A stretch of 64,000 nucleotides of DNA, from assembly GCF_900095735.1 (NCBI RefSeq), contig NZ_FNLO01000013.1:124001-188000 (forward strand). Reading direction: 5' to 3'. Below the pieces are notes generated by a model, which was not told where the DNA came from, made no database searches, and saw only the letters and a list, made by a program, of their open reading frames with translations. A program made the position numbers and the translations under genes. Below, one piece after another: positions 17,875 to 26,009 of the stretch (position 1 is its first letter; the number at the start of each line of letters is the position of its first letter). Source of the DNA: Chitinasiproducens palmae. Its GTDB lineage: Bacteria > Pseudomonadota > Gammaproteobacteria > Burkholderiales > Burkholderiaceae.

Positions 17875-20800
17875 ACGGTTTCGCGCCGACGCAGCGCTCG
17901 CTCCCCTCAAGGTCTTTCAGCGGCGCACCGTCGACTACGTCTTTGATCGACTCTACGGTCAGGACGATCCTGTCCGCCAGTTCCTGGTCGCCGACGAAGT
18001 CGGCCTCGGCAAAACGATGGTGGCGCGCGGGGTCATCGCCCGCATGATCGAACACCTGTGGGACAGCACCAAGCGGATCGACATCCTATACATCTGCTCG
18101 AACCAGGCGATCGCCGCCCAGAACCTCAACCGGCTGAACGTCCTCGGGCGGCGCGAGCTGGCCTTGCCGACCCGCATGACGCTCGTTCCCCTGCAACTGC
18201 GCGATCAGGCGGGCCTCGACGCCAGCAGGGTGAACTTCATTAGCCTGACGCCGGGCACGACCTTCGATCTGCGCTCCGCGACGGGCGTGACACAGGAACG
18301 CGCCTTGCTGTTCCATCTCCTGCGCGACCTAGTTACGCGCCCGCGTGGCCTGCACAACCTTTTGCAGGTCACAGCCGGCGTCGAGGGTTGGAACCGCGCC
18401 GTGGACAACCTCACCCTCGAAGGCGTCGACAAGCGCATCATCGAGCGTTTCCGCCGCGATGTGCAGGCGGATCGCGACCTCTTCAAGGAACTCGAACGGA
18501 TTTGCGAACTCTTCCCGCGCCGCCGGGACACGTATCGCGCAGAAATGGCACAGCCCCGCAACAGCTTGGTCGCCAGGCTCCGCGTCAAGCTGTCCCACGC
18601 CTGCGTGGATGCGCTGCAACCCGACCTCATCATCATCGACGAGTTCCAGCGGTTCCGGAATCTGCTGCATGACGACAGCGACGCGGCGATCCTCGCGCGC
18701 GAACTGTTCGATTACTCGGGAGGCGACGGGCACGCCGCCCGCACCTTGCTGCTCTCCGCCACACCCTACCGGATGCTCACGCTCGCCGGCGACGAGCCCG
18801 ACGAAGGCGACCACTATCAGGACTTCCTCGAGACCTTGAGTTTCCTCTACGGCCGGGAAAAGGGGCCGGAGGTGGCAGCCTCGCTGTCGCGTGAAATGCG
18901 CACCTTCCGCGGCCTCCTGCATGCCCTGCCACAATCACATGCCTCAGCGGTCGAGACCCGCCAGACCATCGAACGGCTCCTGCGCCATGTGATCGCCCGA
19001 ACCGAGCGGGTCGCATCCACGGTCGAGCGCGACTCCATGATGATCGAGACTCGCATCACGGTCTCGATCGCGCCCGCCGACCTCGCGCAGGCATCCGCCG
19101 TCTCTCACTTGGCGCGCACGCTCGATGCGCCGGAGATCATCGAATACTGGAAGTCTTCGCCCTATCTGCTCAACTTCATGCGCCACTACAGTCTGAAGCG
19201 GCTGCTGGAAAACCAGATCGACGCGCCTTCGGCCGTGCTGCGCACCGCAATCCAGGCAGCTCGACCGACCATGCTCGATCACGACGCCATCGACGCCTAT
19301 GCGCCGCTGGACCCGGCTAACGGTCGCATGCGCGCGATCATGGACGACATCTTCGGCCAGCACCTGGAACAGAACCTCTGGATACCCGCTGCCATGCCCT
19401 ACTACGGCGAGGCGCGAGCCGGGGCGCCGCTGACCAAAGCGCTGATATTTTCGTCCTGGTCCATGGTGCCCGATGCGATCGCAGCCCTGCTGTCCTACGA
19501 AGCCGAACGGCGCATGGGCGTCGGCGAATCCGGCCGGCACTATTTCGAGCAGCATCGCCTGCGTCCCTTGCAGTTTCGGCAGGACCACGGCCGGCTCGTG
19601 GGTCTGCGCGCGCTGCTGCTGATCTATCCCTCGCCGGCACTGGCCGAACTGGCCGATCCGCTGGCGGTGTTCAGCGAAACGGGGGCCGCCTTGTCGCTGG
19701 AGGGAATGCGCTCCGCTGTGGGCGACCGCCTCAATCCCGCCCTCGGTGCTTTGAAGGAAAGCGCGGTATCGCATCAGGACGCGCACAGCGCCGAGTGGGC
19801 CGCCCCAGCCGTGATCGATGACCTGCTGGGCACGCGATCCCGAGCCTGGCTAGAAACGCCGCACGGCATGCGCGCCTTGGCGAGCGAAGACGCCTTCCAC
19901 GATCATGTCACCGAACTGGCGACAGCGGTGAAGACGCGCGACATCGGCGCTTCGTCCGACGATCTTTCGGATCTGCTGGTTGACGTCGCGCTCGGCAGTC
20001 CGGCCGTCTGCGCTCTTCGTGCCCTCAAGCGGATCGCGCCCGAGCTGGCGTGGGATGACCCACGCTTGCTAAGCGCAGCGGCTGAAGTCGCCTGGTCGTT
20101 CCGGGCGCTGTTCAATCAGCATGACGCGGTCGCCTTGCTGCGACGGGATACCGACGATCACTACTGGCGCCGCGTGCTGGCCTATTGCGCCCAGCACAAT
20201 CTACAGGCCGTCCTGGACGAATACGCACATTACCTCGTCGATGCCGAAGGTCTCGGCGCCCGCCCAGCCGAAGATCGCGCAATCGGTGTTGCCCACGCAA
20301 TGGCTCAGGCCTTGGCCATCCGCCCGTCGCAGATCGACGTCGATGACGTACAGGTCGATGGAGAGTCCCTCGCCATCAGCAAGTTCCAGATGCGCGGACG
20401 CTTCGCGATGCGGCTCGCCGACTACAAGGACGAAGACGGCGCCGTCGCGCGGCTAGGAGGCGTGCGCGATGCGTTCAACTCACCGTTCCGCCCGTTCGTT
20501 CTCGCCACTACATCCGTCGGCCAGGAAGGGCTGGACTTCCATCCCTATTGCTATCGTGTATATCACTGGAACCTGCCGGGCAACCCGGTGGACCTCGAAC
20601 AGCGCGAAGGCCGCGTCCACCGCTTCAAGTGCCATGCCGTCCGCCTCAACCTGGCCGAGCGCCAGGCCGCGGTGGTCAGGGGGCACGGGCAGACCCCTGA
20701 CGATCCGTGGAAACTGATGTTCGAGCACGCGCGGTCTGAGGCGGCAGTGGACACCGATCTCATTCCCTATTGGATCTACGAAGGTTCCGTGCGCGTCGAG

Positions 20801-21037
20801 CGGCGCGTGCCGATGCTGCCGTTCAGCCGGGAAATCACGCGACTCGCGTGGCTCAAACGTAGTCTAGCTATATATCGACTTGCATTCGGACAGCCGAGAC
20901 AAGACGAGTTATTGGAATACCTTCACACGCTCATGGTGGATGGCTCGGACATTACGGCTCTTGAGGATCTCCAAATTCGGCTCGAGCCCTCAAACACTTT
21001 CAGCGCTGATCTCCAATCAAACAAAAATAGCGTGTGA
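17864..21037 (+). CDS. SNF2-like superfamily 2 helicase/ATPase
   Basis: This 1057-aa superfamily 2 ATPase has Walker A DEVGLGKT at residues 44-51, a DEFQ box near 259 (in place of DEAH), SATPY near 298, and late motifs VGQEGLDF near 885 and REGRVHR near 914. The arrangement resembles DNA translocases of the SNF2/DrmD/DpdE type with a long insertion between the two RecA lobes. The start was set at the ATG at 17864, which overlaps the PLD stop, instead of at an upstream start inside the PLD gene. It is the last gene of the operon and would provide the motor for the PLD and RecB-like nucleases. It is not a full DISARM set, since no DrmA or DrmB is adjacent. Confidence 0.85.
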   Translation: MPNERFRADAALAPLKVFQRRTVDYVFDRLYGQDDPVRQFLVADEVGLGKTMVARGVIARMIEHLWDSTKRIDILYICSNQAIAAQNLNRLNVLGRRELALPTRMTLVPLQLRDQAGLDASRVNFISLTPGTTFDLRSATGVTQERALLFHLLRDLVTRPRGLHNLLQVTAGVEGWNRAVDNLTLEGVDKRIIERFRRDVQADRDLFKELERICELFPRRRDTYRAEMAQPRNSLVARLRVKLSHACVDALQPDLIIIDEFQRFRNLLHDDSDAAILARELFDYSGGDGHAARTLLLSATPYRMLTLAGDEPDEGDHYQDFLETLSFLYGREKGPEVAASLSREMRTFRGLLHALPQSHASAVETRQTIERLLRHVIARTERVASTVERDSMMIETRITVSIAPADLAQASAVSHLARTLDAPEIIEYWKSSPYLLNFMRHYSLKRLLENQIDAPSAVLRTAIQAARPTMLDHDAIDAYAPLDPANGRMRAIMDDIFGQHLEQNLWIPAAMPYYGEARAGAPLTKALIFSSWSMVPDAIAALLSYEAERRMGVGESGRHYFEQHRLRPLQFRQDHGRLVGLRALLLIYPSPALAELADPLAVFSETGAALSLEGMRSAVGDRLNPALGALKESAVSHQDAHSAEWAAPAVIDDLLGTRSRAWLETPHGMRALASEDAFHDHVTELATAVKTRDIGASSDDLSDLLVDVALGSPAVCALRALKRIAPELAWDDPRLLSAAAEVAWSFRALFNQHDAVALLRRDTDDHYWRRVLAYCAQHNLQAVLDEYAHYLVDAEGLGARPAEDRAIGVAHAMAQALAIRPSQIDVDDVQVDGESLAISKFQMRGRFAMRLADYKDEDGAVARLGGVRDAFNSPFRPFVLATTSVGQEGLDFHPYCYRVYHWNLPGNPVDLEQREGRVHRFKCHAVRLNLAERQAAVVRGHGQTPDDPWKLMFEHARSEAAVDTDLIPYWIYEGSVRVERRVPMLPFSREITRLAWLKRSLAIYRLAFGQPRQDELLEYLHTLMVDGSDITALEDLQIRLEPSNTFSADLQSNKNSV

Positions 21038-21100
21038 GCTGATTCAGAGTGGCACCGCTAACTACGCTAAAGTTCGCTCAGCTACGCTGTAACCCGTCCG

Positions 21101-21145
21101 CCCACTCGATCATCAACGGGGCTCAAAAACCGCTTGTTTAAAGGG
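21101..21145. repeat. Right copy of imperfect ~45-bp direct repeat
   Basis: This is the partner of 11556-11601. It lies just after the helicase gene and exactly where a rhuM-like reading frame breaks off, so it looks like an insertion junction rather than a chance match. In one minus-strand frame both copies encode PLM(T/I)EW. Confidence 0.5.
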
Positions 21146-21300
21146 CTCTGCTGAGATGATGGCGGCCAGGTTGTAGAACTCGACCTGATACGTTTTACCG
21201 TCGCCCGCAGTAGTTGCATTTTTTGCAACTACTGCCTCACGCGCCAGCGGTCGCCAAAAATCGAAGCGAATCGAAGTCGAGACCATCGGAACCGGAGCGC
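21113..21300 (-). pseudogene. Degraded rhuM-family gene fragment
   Basis: Minus-strand codons between 21238 and 21152 encode AREAVV and then DGKTYQVEFYNLAAII, the hallmark core of the virulence RhuM family. A degenerate stretch further upstream (to about 21300) still resembles the family. The long C-terminal part is missing, because the frame stops at the repeat at 21113-21145. No start codon with a ribosome-binding site fits. It is probably a remnant cut by the event that brought in the neighbouring helicase operon. Confidence 0.6.
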
Positions 21301-21445
21301 TCTGCTGGAACCGGGCTGGAAGGTTCTTAAGTTGTGGGAGTGCGAAGTCCGCGATCTGCAACGTACCGAGGCGCGTCTGCGGGTGTTCTTGCACACGGGC
21401 TCCGCAGTTCCACCCCCGAAGACGTAGAGCACTCCTCCAGCCATT

Positions 21446-21484
21446 CACCACAGTGGTGCAACGGTCACCACTGTGGTGTAATAT
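21446..21484 (+). promoter_or_regulatory. Paired palindromic operator over the promoter of the RHH-methyltransferase operon
   Basis: Two 13-bp near-perfect palindromes, CACCACAGTGGTG (21446-21458) and CACCACTGTGGTG (21466-21478), are reverse complements of each other. Their starts are 20 bp apart, about two helical turns. A -10-like TAATAT (21479-21484) abuts the second. The downstream gene encodes a ribbon-helix-helix protein, so this is most simply its autorepression operator. A GGGGGA ribosome-binding site follows before the ATG at 21518. Confidence 0.65.
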
Positions 21485-21517
21485 ATTGACTTAAGCTCTT
21501 CAGCTCGGGGGACGGCC

Positions 21518-21733
21518 ATGCGGCTTCAAGAAAAACGCCATGACAGCGGCGCGCATGAGCGCACAGTCCGCGCTTCTATCAGCTTCCCGGAGGCGCAGTA
21601 CCAAGTCCTGGAAAGAATTGCGGCAGAGAACAAGGTTTCTCTTGCCTGGGTCGTGCGCGACGCGATCGATGGCTATCTAAAATCTAGGTGGCCCCTTCTC
21701 ACGCAGAGCACCGATGCCGAAGATGCGCAGTAG
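21518..21733 (+). CDS. Ribbon-helix-helix (CopG/Arc-like) regulator
   Basis: This 71-aa protein has a beta strand followed by two helices (TVRASISFPEAQYQVLERIA, then NKVSLAWVVRDAI), the layout of a dimeric RHH DNA-binding protein. It is first in an operon whose second gene, a cytosine methyltransferase, begins 14 bp downstream. Together with the symmetric operator upstream it probably controls timing of the restriction-modification genes, a role usually filled by C proteins or by the methyltransferase itself. The start ATG has a good GGGGGA site. Confidence 0.75.
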   Translation: MRLQEKRHDSGAHERTVRASISFPEAQYQVLERIAAENKVSLAWVVRDAIDGYLKSRWPLLTQSTDAEDAQ

Positions 21734-21747
21734 AGAAGCGAGAGAAC

Positions 21748-22842
21748 GTGAAAGAGATATTTGAACAAGCTGGTGGAGAAATCAGGGTGATATCCCTGTT
21801 CTCGGGCTGCGGAGGCATGGACTTCGGCGTGGAAGCGGCTGGCGGCCATGTGATCTTTTCGAACGACATCCTGGCGGATGCTTGCAAGACGCTGAAGAAA
21901 TATTTCCCCAGCGCGGATATCCGTAACGCAGACATCGCCGGCATCCAGACCTTCCCAGATGCTGATATCGTCGTGGGCGGTTATCCATGCCAATCCTTTT
22001 CCATGGCAGGTAACCGCGACCCTAAAAAGGACGAGCGCACCAACCTTTACAAGCAGTTCCTGCGGGTCATCGGCATTGTCCTGCCCAAATACTTCGTCGC
22101 GGAGAACGTCTCTGGCCTCAAAGCGTTGAGCAGTGGAACTTTCTTGAAGGAACAACTCGAAGCCTACGACAAGGCCGGCTACAACGTCACCTACAAGGTC
22201 TTGAATGCTAAGGATTATGGCGTGCCGCAGTCGCGCAAGCGGCTATTTATCGTCGGTGTGAGGAAAGACCTAAACCAAGTTTTCGAATTTCCAAAGGAAA
22301 CCCACGGAAAAATGACAAAGGCTTCAGGCCCGCTATTGCCGTACGCATCGCATGGGGACGCTATCAAAGGCTTACCTCTGTGGCCGGAGGGCGAGTTCTA
22401 CGAGCGTCCCGATACGGACGGAAACTTTTCGTGGTACTACATGTCCAGGAACCGAAAAGCCAAATGGGCGGATCCCGCATTCACCGTCGTGGCCAACTGG
22501 AGGCACATTACGCTGCATCCGGCTAGCCCGGTGATGACTCTGACTTGGTCCAACCTTGCTGACGGGTGGAAACAGCGCTGGGATTTTTCTGACCAATACG
22601 AACACACAGAAGCCGACCCGAAGCGCAAGAAGCTCGAAATGCCACGCAGGCTGTCGTGGCGCGAGTGCGCCCGTATCCAGACCTTTGACGCCAAATTCAC
22701 TCCGGTTGGCGATACAGAGTCCAAGTTCACCCAAATCGGAAATGCTGTACCGCCGAAGCTAGCTGAGGCCATATTCAGCCACCTTTTCTCCGGGGCCGGC
22801 CTGATCACTCTTAGCGTTCCAACCGCTCGCAAAACCGCATAG
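21748..22842 (+). CDS. DNA (cytosine-5-)-methyltransferase
   Basis: This 364-aa C5-cytosine methyltransferase contains the ordered motifs of the family. Motif I is FSGCGGMD at about 18-25, motif IV GGYPCQSFS has the catalytic Cys near 80, motif VI has ENV near 118, motif VIII is QSRKRLF near 160, and motif X is IGNAVPP near 330. The recognition domain (about 170-310) is divergent, so the target sequence is unknown. I prefer the GTG at 21748, because codons before it overlap the RHH gene and do not resemble the family. It either protects against a nuclease in the operon or marks DNA for it. The next gene starts 42 bp later. Confidence 0.9.
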   Translation: MKEIFEQAGGEIRVISLFSGCGGMDFGVEAAGGHVIFSNDILADACKTLKKYFPSADIRNADIAGIQTFPDADIVVGGYPCQSFSMAGNRDPKKDERTNLYKQFLRVIGIVLPKYFVAENVSGLKALSSGTFLKEQLEAYDKAGYNVTYKVLNAKDYGVPQSRKRLFIVGVRKDLNQVFEFPKETHGKMTKASGPLLPYASHGDAIKGLPLWPEGEFYERPDTDGNFSWYYMSRNRKAKWADPAFTVVANWRHITLHPASPVMTLTWSNLADGWKQRWDFSDQYEHTEADPKRKKLEMPRRLSWRECARIQTFDAKFTPVGDTESKFTQIGNAVPPKLAEAIFSHLFSGAGLITLSVPTARKTA

Positions 22843-22884
22843 GATTGAAATGCACCGGCCCATGGAATATACGCAAGGATCGCT

Positions 22885-25800
22885 GTGAGCAGCGCGACAA
22901 CCACGTCTCTCGTTAGCGCTGTCGTATCCGCAGCGGAGATTTCCAGGAACGAAGCGCAGCTGCGGCACGAGCTGGAAAATGCGCTCGAGCAAGCTTGCTC
23001 GGAGCTATCAATTCCTTGGACGCCATTCCAACTCGAGCGCGCCCTCAAAGCCAAGGGTAAACCGACGAAGTTCGCCGATGTCGCGCACGGCGCAGTAGTC
23101 ATCGAGTACGAGCCACCGAAGTCGTTTGGCGGACGCGTTGGCGCGAAGGCGAACCACGCACGGCAGCAAGCTGAAGAGTACGCGGAGTTGATCTCTGCAG
23201 AGGAAGGGCGTGCGCTCCAAGAGTATGTCCTGGTCGCTTGGGATGGAGCACACATCACATTCGGTCGGTTCGATGGCGCTGCCGCCGCATGGGAAAACCT
23301 TGTTGCGTTCGACGGAGTCTCCGCTGGCCGCTTGCTCCAAGCATTGGAGAACAATGGACGTCCACTCGTCCATCCCCAGCTCCTCCAGGCACTGGTCGGC
23401 CCAGATTCTAAGTATGGAACCGCGCTCATCCCGGAGCTTTACGCCAGCATCTGCAGAGCGGATGAATCGGCAGCCATCACGAAAACCAAGATGCTCTTTT
23501 CGGAGTGGCGCAGGCTCTTCAGCCAAGTCGTAGGATTCCAGCCTGCGCACATGAAAAAACTGCTTGCCCGGCAGGAAATCTCGCACGACCAGCCGTACCA
23601 GGAGAACCCTGCCGCCTACCTGTTCGCCCTCAATACCTACATAGCCATCATTGCAAAGGTCGTAGCGGCCTGCGCACTGCCAAGGGCTAGCCAAAACGTA
23701 CTGGAACAGGGGGTTCCAGTATCAGAACGACTGCGTGCGGTGGAGACGGGGGAGCTATTCGAGCATGCAGGCATCCTGAACATGCTGAGCGGCGACTTCT
23801 TCTCTTGGTACCTGGACGACAGCGACTGGCCCCGCTACCACGCATCCCTCGGCGCCATGCTGGCAAGGCTGGCCGGCGTCGACTTCGCCGTGTCCAAAAA
23901 ACACGCAGATACGACGCGGGACCTGTTCAAGGGCATCTATGAGCGGTTCATCCCCCGGGAAGTCAGGCATGCTCTGGGTGAGTTCTACACTCCGGACTGG
24001 CTGGCTGAACATGGCATGGATCTGCTCGAATGGCAACCGTCCGATTCGCTGACCGATCCCACTTGCGGGTCGGGCACTTTCTTGCTCGAAGCTGTCCGGC
24101 GCCGGCGCAAGGCCAACGGCAGAACCACAGCCCAATCTCTGCTTGCTGGCATCCATGGCATCGACCTCAATCCCCTCGCCGTCCTTGCAGCGAAAGGGTC
24201 GCTTGCCGTTTTCCTCTCGCCACACCTCGACCCTGCGCATCCCGTCCGGCTGCCGGTGTACTTGGCGGATGCTGTCCACCCGGCGACCGTCGACTTCTTT
24301 TCGAACTACAGCCACGTCCTACACACGGAGGTCGGCCCCAGGGAGTTTTCCGTCCCTAAGAAGATGATCGGACACCCAGACTTCTTCCGCGTCTTTGCGA
24401 AGGTACGGATGCTGATCGATGCGGACTATTCGGCAGCGAAGATCTGCGGTTCAATCCTTGCCGACCTGCAAGCCATGGGGCTTGATGCATCAGATATTTC
24501 CGTCGTCAGCATGACAGTTGGCAACCTGGTTGAACTCCACGACCAAGGATGGAACGGCATCTGGTGTTCGATCCTAGCCGACCGCTTTGCTGCAGGCGCA
24601 ATTCCACCATCCTCACACATCTGCGGCAACCCGCCATGGGTCAAATGGAGCAACCTGCCAAAGGACTACGCCCAATCGATCCAAAAGCATTGCCGGGGGC
24701 TAGGCGTATTCAGCACCGACAAATGGGTAGGCGGCATCGAGTCAGACATCTCGACTGTAATCACCTACCAGGCCGTGAAGCATTATCTAGCGCGCGATGG
24801 ACGCATGGGCTTCTTCCTACCCGGATCCGTATTCACAACCGAGTCCAGTGCCGGGTTCAGGCGCTTCTCGATCGACAACGGCAGTTTGCAGTGCCGCGTG
24901 CTTCTGGTTGAAGACTACCAAGACATCAAGCCGTTCGACGGTGTCAGCAACCACCCGACGTTCCTGATGCTTCAACGGGACGCAGCCACTGCATTCCCTG
25001 TTCCCTACCACTCATGGACCGCAAACCCGAACGGCAGCGCCAGCCAGCGGGCTTACGCTTCGGCGGAGCAATTCCGCCGTGCTGCCAAACGCAATGACGG
25101 AACCGCAATACCAGTACCAGGCGGCGATGGAACGCGTCCATGGCTGGTCGGGTCTGCGCAAGACCAAGCTGTGTTCTCCAAGGTTTTTGCGGCGGGCCCA
25201 AAGCCTGAGTACAAGGCGCGGAAAGGTATCACGACCGACCGTAATGGCATCTTCTGGGTGCATACCACTGGTACTACTGAACCCGGCCTGGTGACAGTGC
25301 AGAACGCAGCAGACATAGGCAAGACGAAGGGGATTCCGAAGATCACCGCGGTGATAGAGTCAGAACACCTCTTCCCGCTCTTGCGCGGCCGTGGCGTTGC
25401 ACCGTTCAATGCCGCGCCAGAGGCGGAACTCCGCATCCTGGTTCCCCAGCGCGGCATGCATGGCGACCCAGACCTGCCAGCCGCAAGTCCGCACACGTAC
25501 AAGTTCCTCAACCGTTTCAAAAGCCACCTCGAACAACGGTCCAGCCTGAAGAGGTTCCAAAAGGGGCAAGCATTTTATTCCCTGTGGAGCACCGGCCCCT
25601 ACACTTTCGCTCCGTTCAAGGTGCTCTGGCGCGAGATGGGCAACACCTTCGCCGCGGCCTACATTGGCAGCGCGCCGATCGAGCATGCGGAAGAGAAGAT
25701 CGTTGTGCCTGATCACAAGCTCTACTTCATCCCAGTCGAAACGGAGCCTGAGGCGGCCTATCTGACGGGCTTCCTGAACGCCCCAACGATTGCCAAGGCA

Positions 25801-25998
25801 GTTTCTGCATATGCGGCACAGCTCAGCCTGGGCGCCAGCGTTGCAGAGTACCTCAATATCCCGAAGTTCGACGAGACCAATGGGCAAATGGCGGCCATCG
25901 GTGCCATCGCGCGGGACTTAACGAACCGATTTGGGAACGTCCAACCGAGCGACCTCGCACTCTTGGATTCTCAAGTTCGCACACTTCTTGAGATCTGA
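22885..25998 (+). CDS. Class I N6-adenine-type DNA methyltransferase, possible type IIG restriction-modification enzyme
   Basis: This 1037-aa protein has a central class I methyltransferase: EFYTPDWLAE, SAM-binding DPTCGSGTFLLEA near residue 390, and catalytic NPPW near 582, as in N6-adenine enzymes of the Eco57I group. The first 330 residues contain a strand with VVIEYEPP followed by a helical HARQQAEEYAE, which could be a PD-(D/E)XK nuclease with ExE instead of ExK (BamHI also has ExE). If so this is a single-chain type IIG enzyme. The C-terminal third would hold the target-recognition domain. A GTG start with AAGGA upstream is used. The HNH gene follows by 11 bp. Confidence 0.82.
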   Translation: MSSATTTSLVSAVVSAAEISRNEAQLRHELENALEQACSELSIPWTPFQLERALKAKGKPTKFADVAHGAVVIEYEPPKSFGGRVGAKANHARQQAEEYAELISAEEGRALQEYVLVAWDGAHITFGRFDGAAAAWENLVAFDGVSAGRLLQALENNGRPLVHPQLLQALVGPDSKYGTALIPELYASICRADESAAITKTKMLFSEWRRLFSQVVGFQPAHMKKLLARQEISHDQPYQENPAAYLFALNTYIAIIAKVVAACALPRASQNVLEQGVPVSERLRAVETGELFEHAGILNMLSGDFFSWYLDDSDWPRYHASLGAMLARLAGVDFAVSKKHADTTRDLFKGIYERFIPREVRHALGEFYTPDWLAEHGMDLLEWQPSDSLTDPTCGSGTFLLEAVRRRRKANGRTTAQSLLAGIHGIDLNPLAVLAAKGSLAVFLSPHLDPAHPVRLPVYLADAVHPATVDFFSNYSHVLHTEVGPREFSVPKKMIGHPDFFRVFAKVRMLIDADYSAAKICGSILADLQAMGLDASDISVVSMTVGNLVELHDQGWNGIWCSILADRFAAGAIPPSSHICGNPPWVKWSNLPKDYAQSIQKHCRGLGVFSTDKWVGGIESDISTVITYQAVKHYLARDGRMGFFLPGSVFTTESSAGFRRFSIDNGSLQCRVLLVEDYQDIKPFDGVSNHPTFLMLQRDAATAFPVPYHSWTANPNGSASQRAYASAEQFRRAAKRNDGTAIPVPGGDGTRPWLVGSAQDQAVFSKVFAAGPKPEYKARKGITTDRNGIFWVHTTGTTEPGLVTVQNAADIGKTKGIPKITAVIESEHLFPLLRGRGVAPFNAAPEAELRILVPQRGMHGDPDLPAASPHTYKFLNRFKSHLEQRSSLKRFQKGQAFYSLWSTGPYTFAPFKVLWREMGNTFAAAYIGSAPIEHAEEKIVVPDHKLYFIPVETEPEAAYLTGFLNAPTIAKAVSAYAAQLSLGASVAEYLNIPKFDETNGQMAAIGAIARDLTNRFGNVQPSDLALLDSQVRTLLEI

Positions 25999-26009
25999 TA
26001 GCGAGCTTC

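Noticed and set aside
13127-21037. DISARM system
   Set aside because: An SNF2-like helicase and a PLD protein are present, but no DrmA, DrmB or DISARM methyltransferase is adjacent. The cytosine methyltransferase belongs to the separate downstream operon.
22885-25998. BREX PglX
   Set aside because: The methyltransferase is similar in size, but no BrxA, BrxB, BrxC, PglZ or BrxL genes are nearby.
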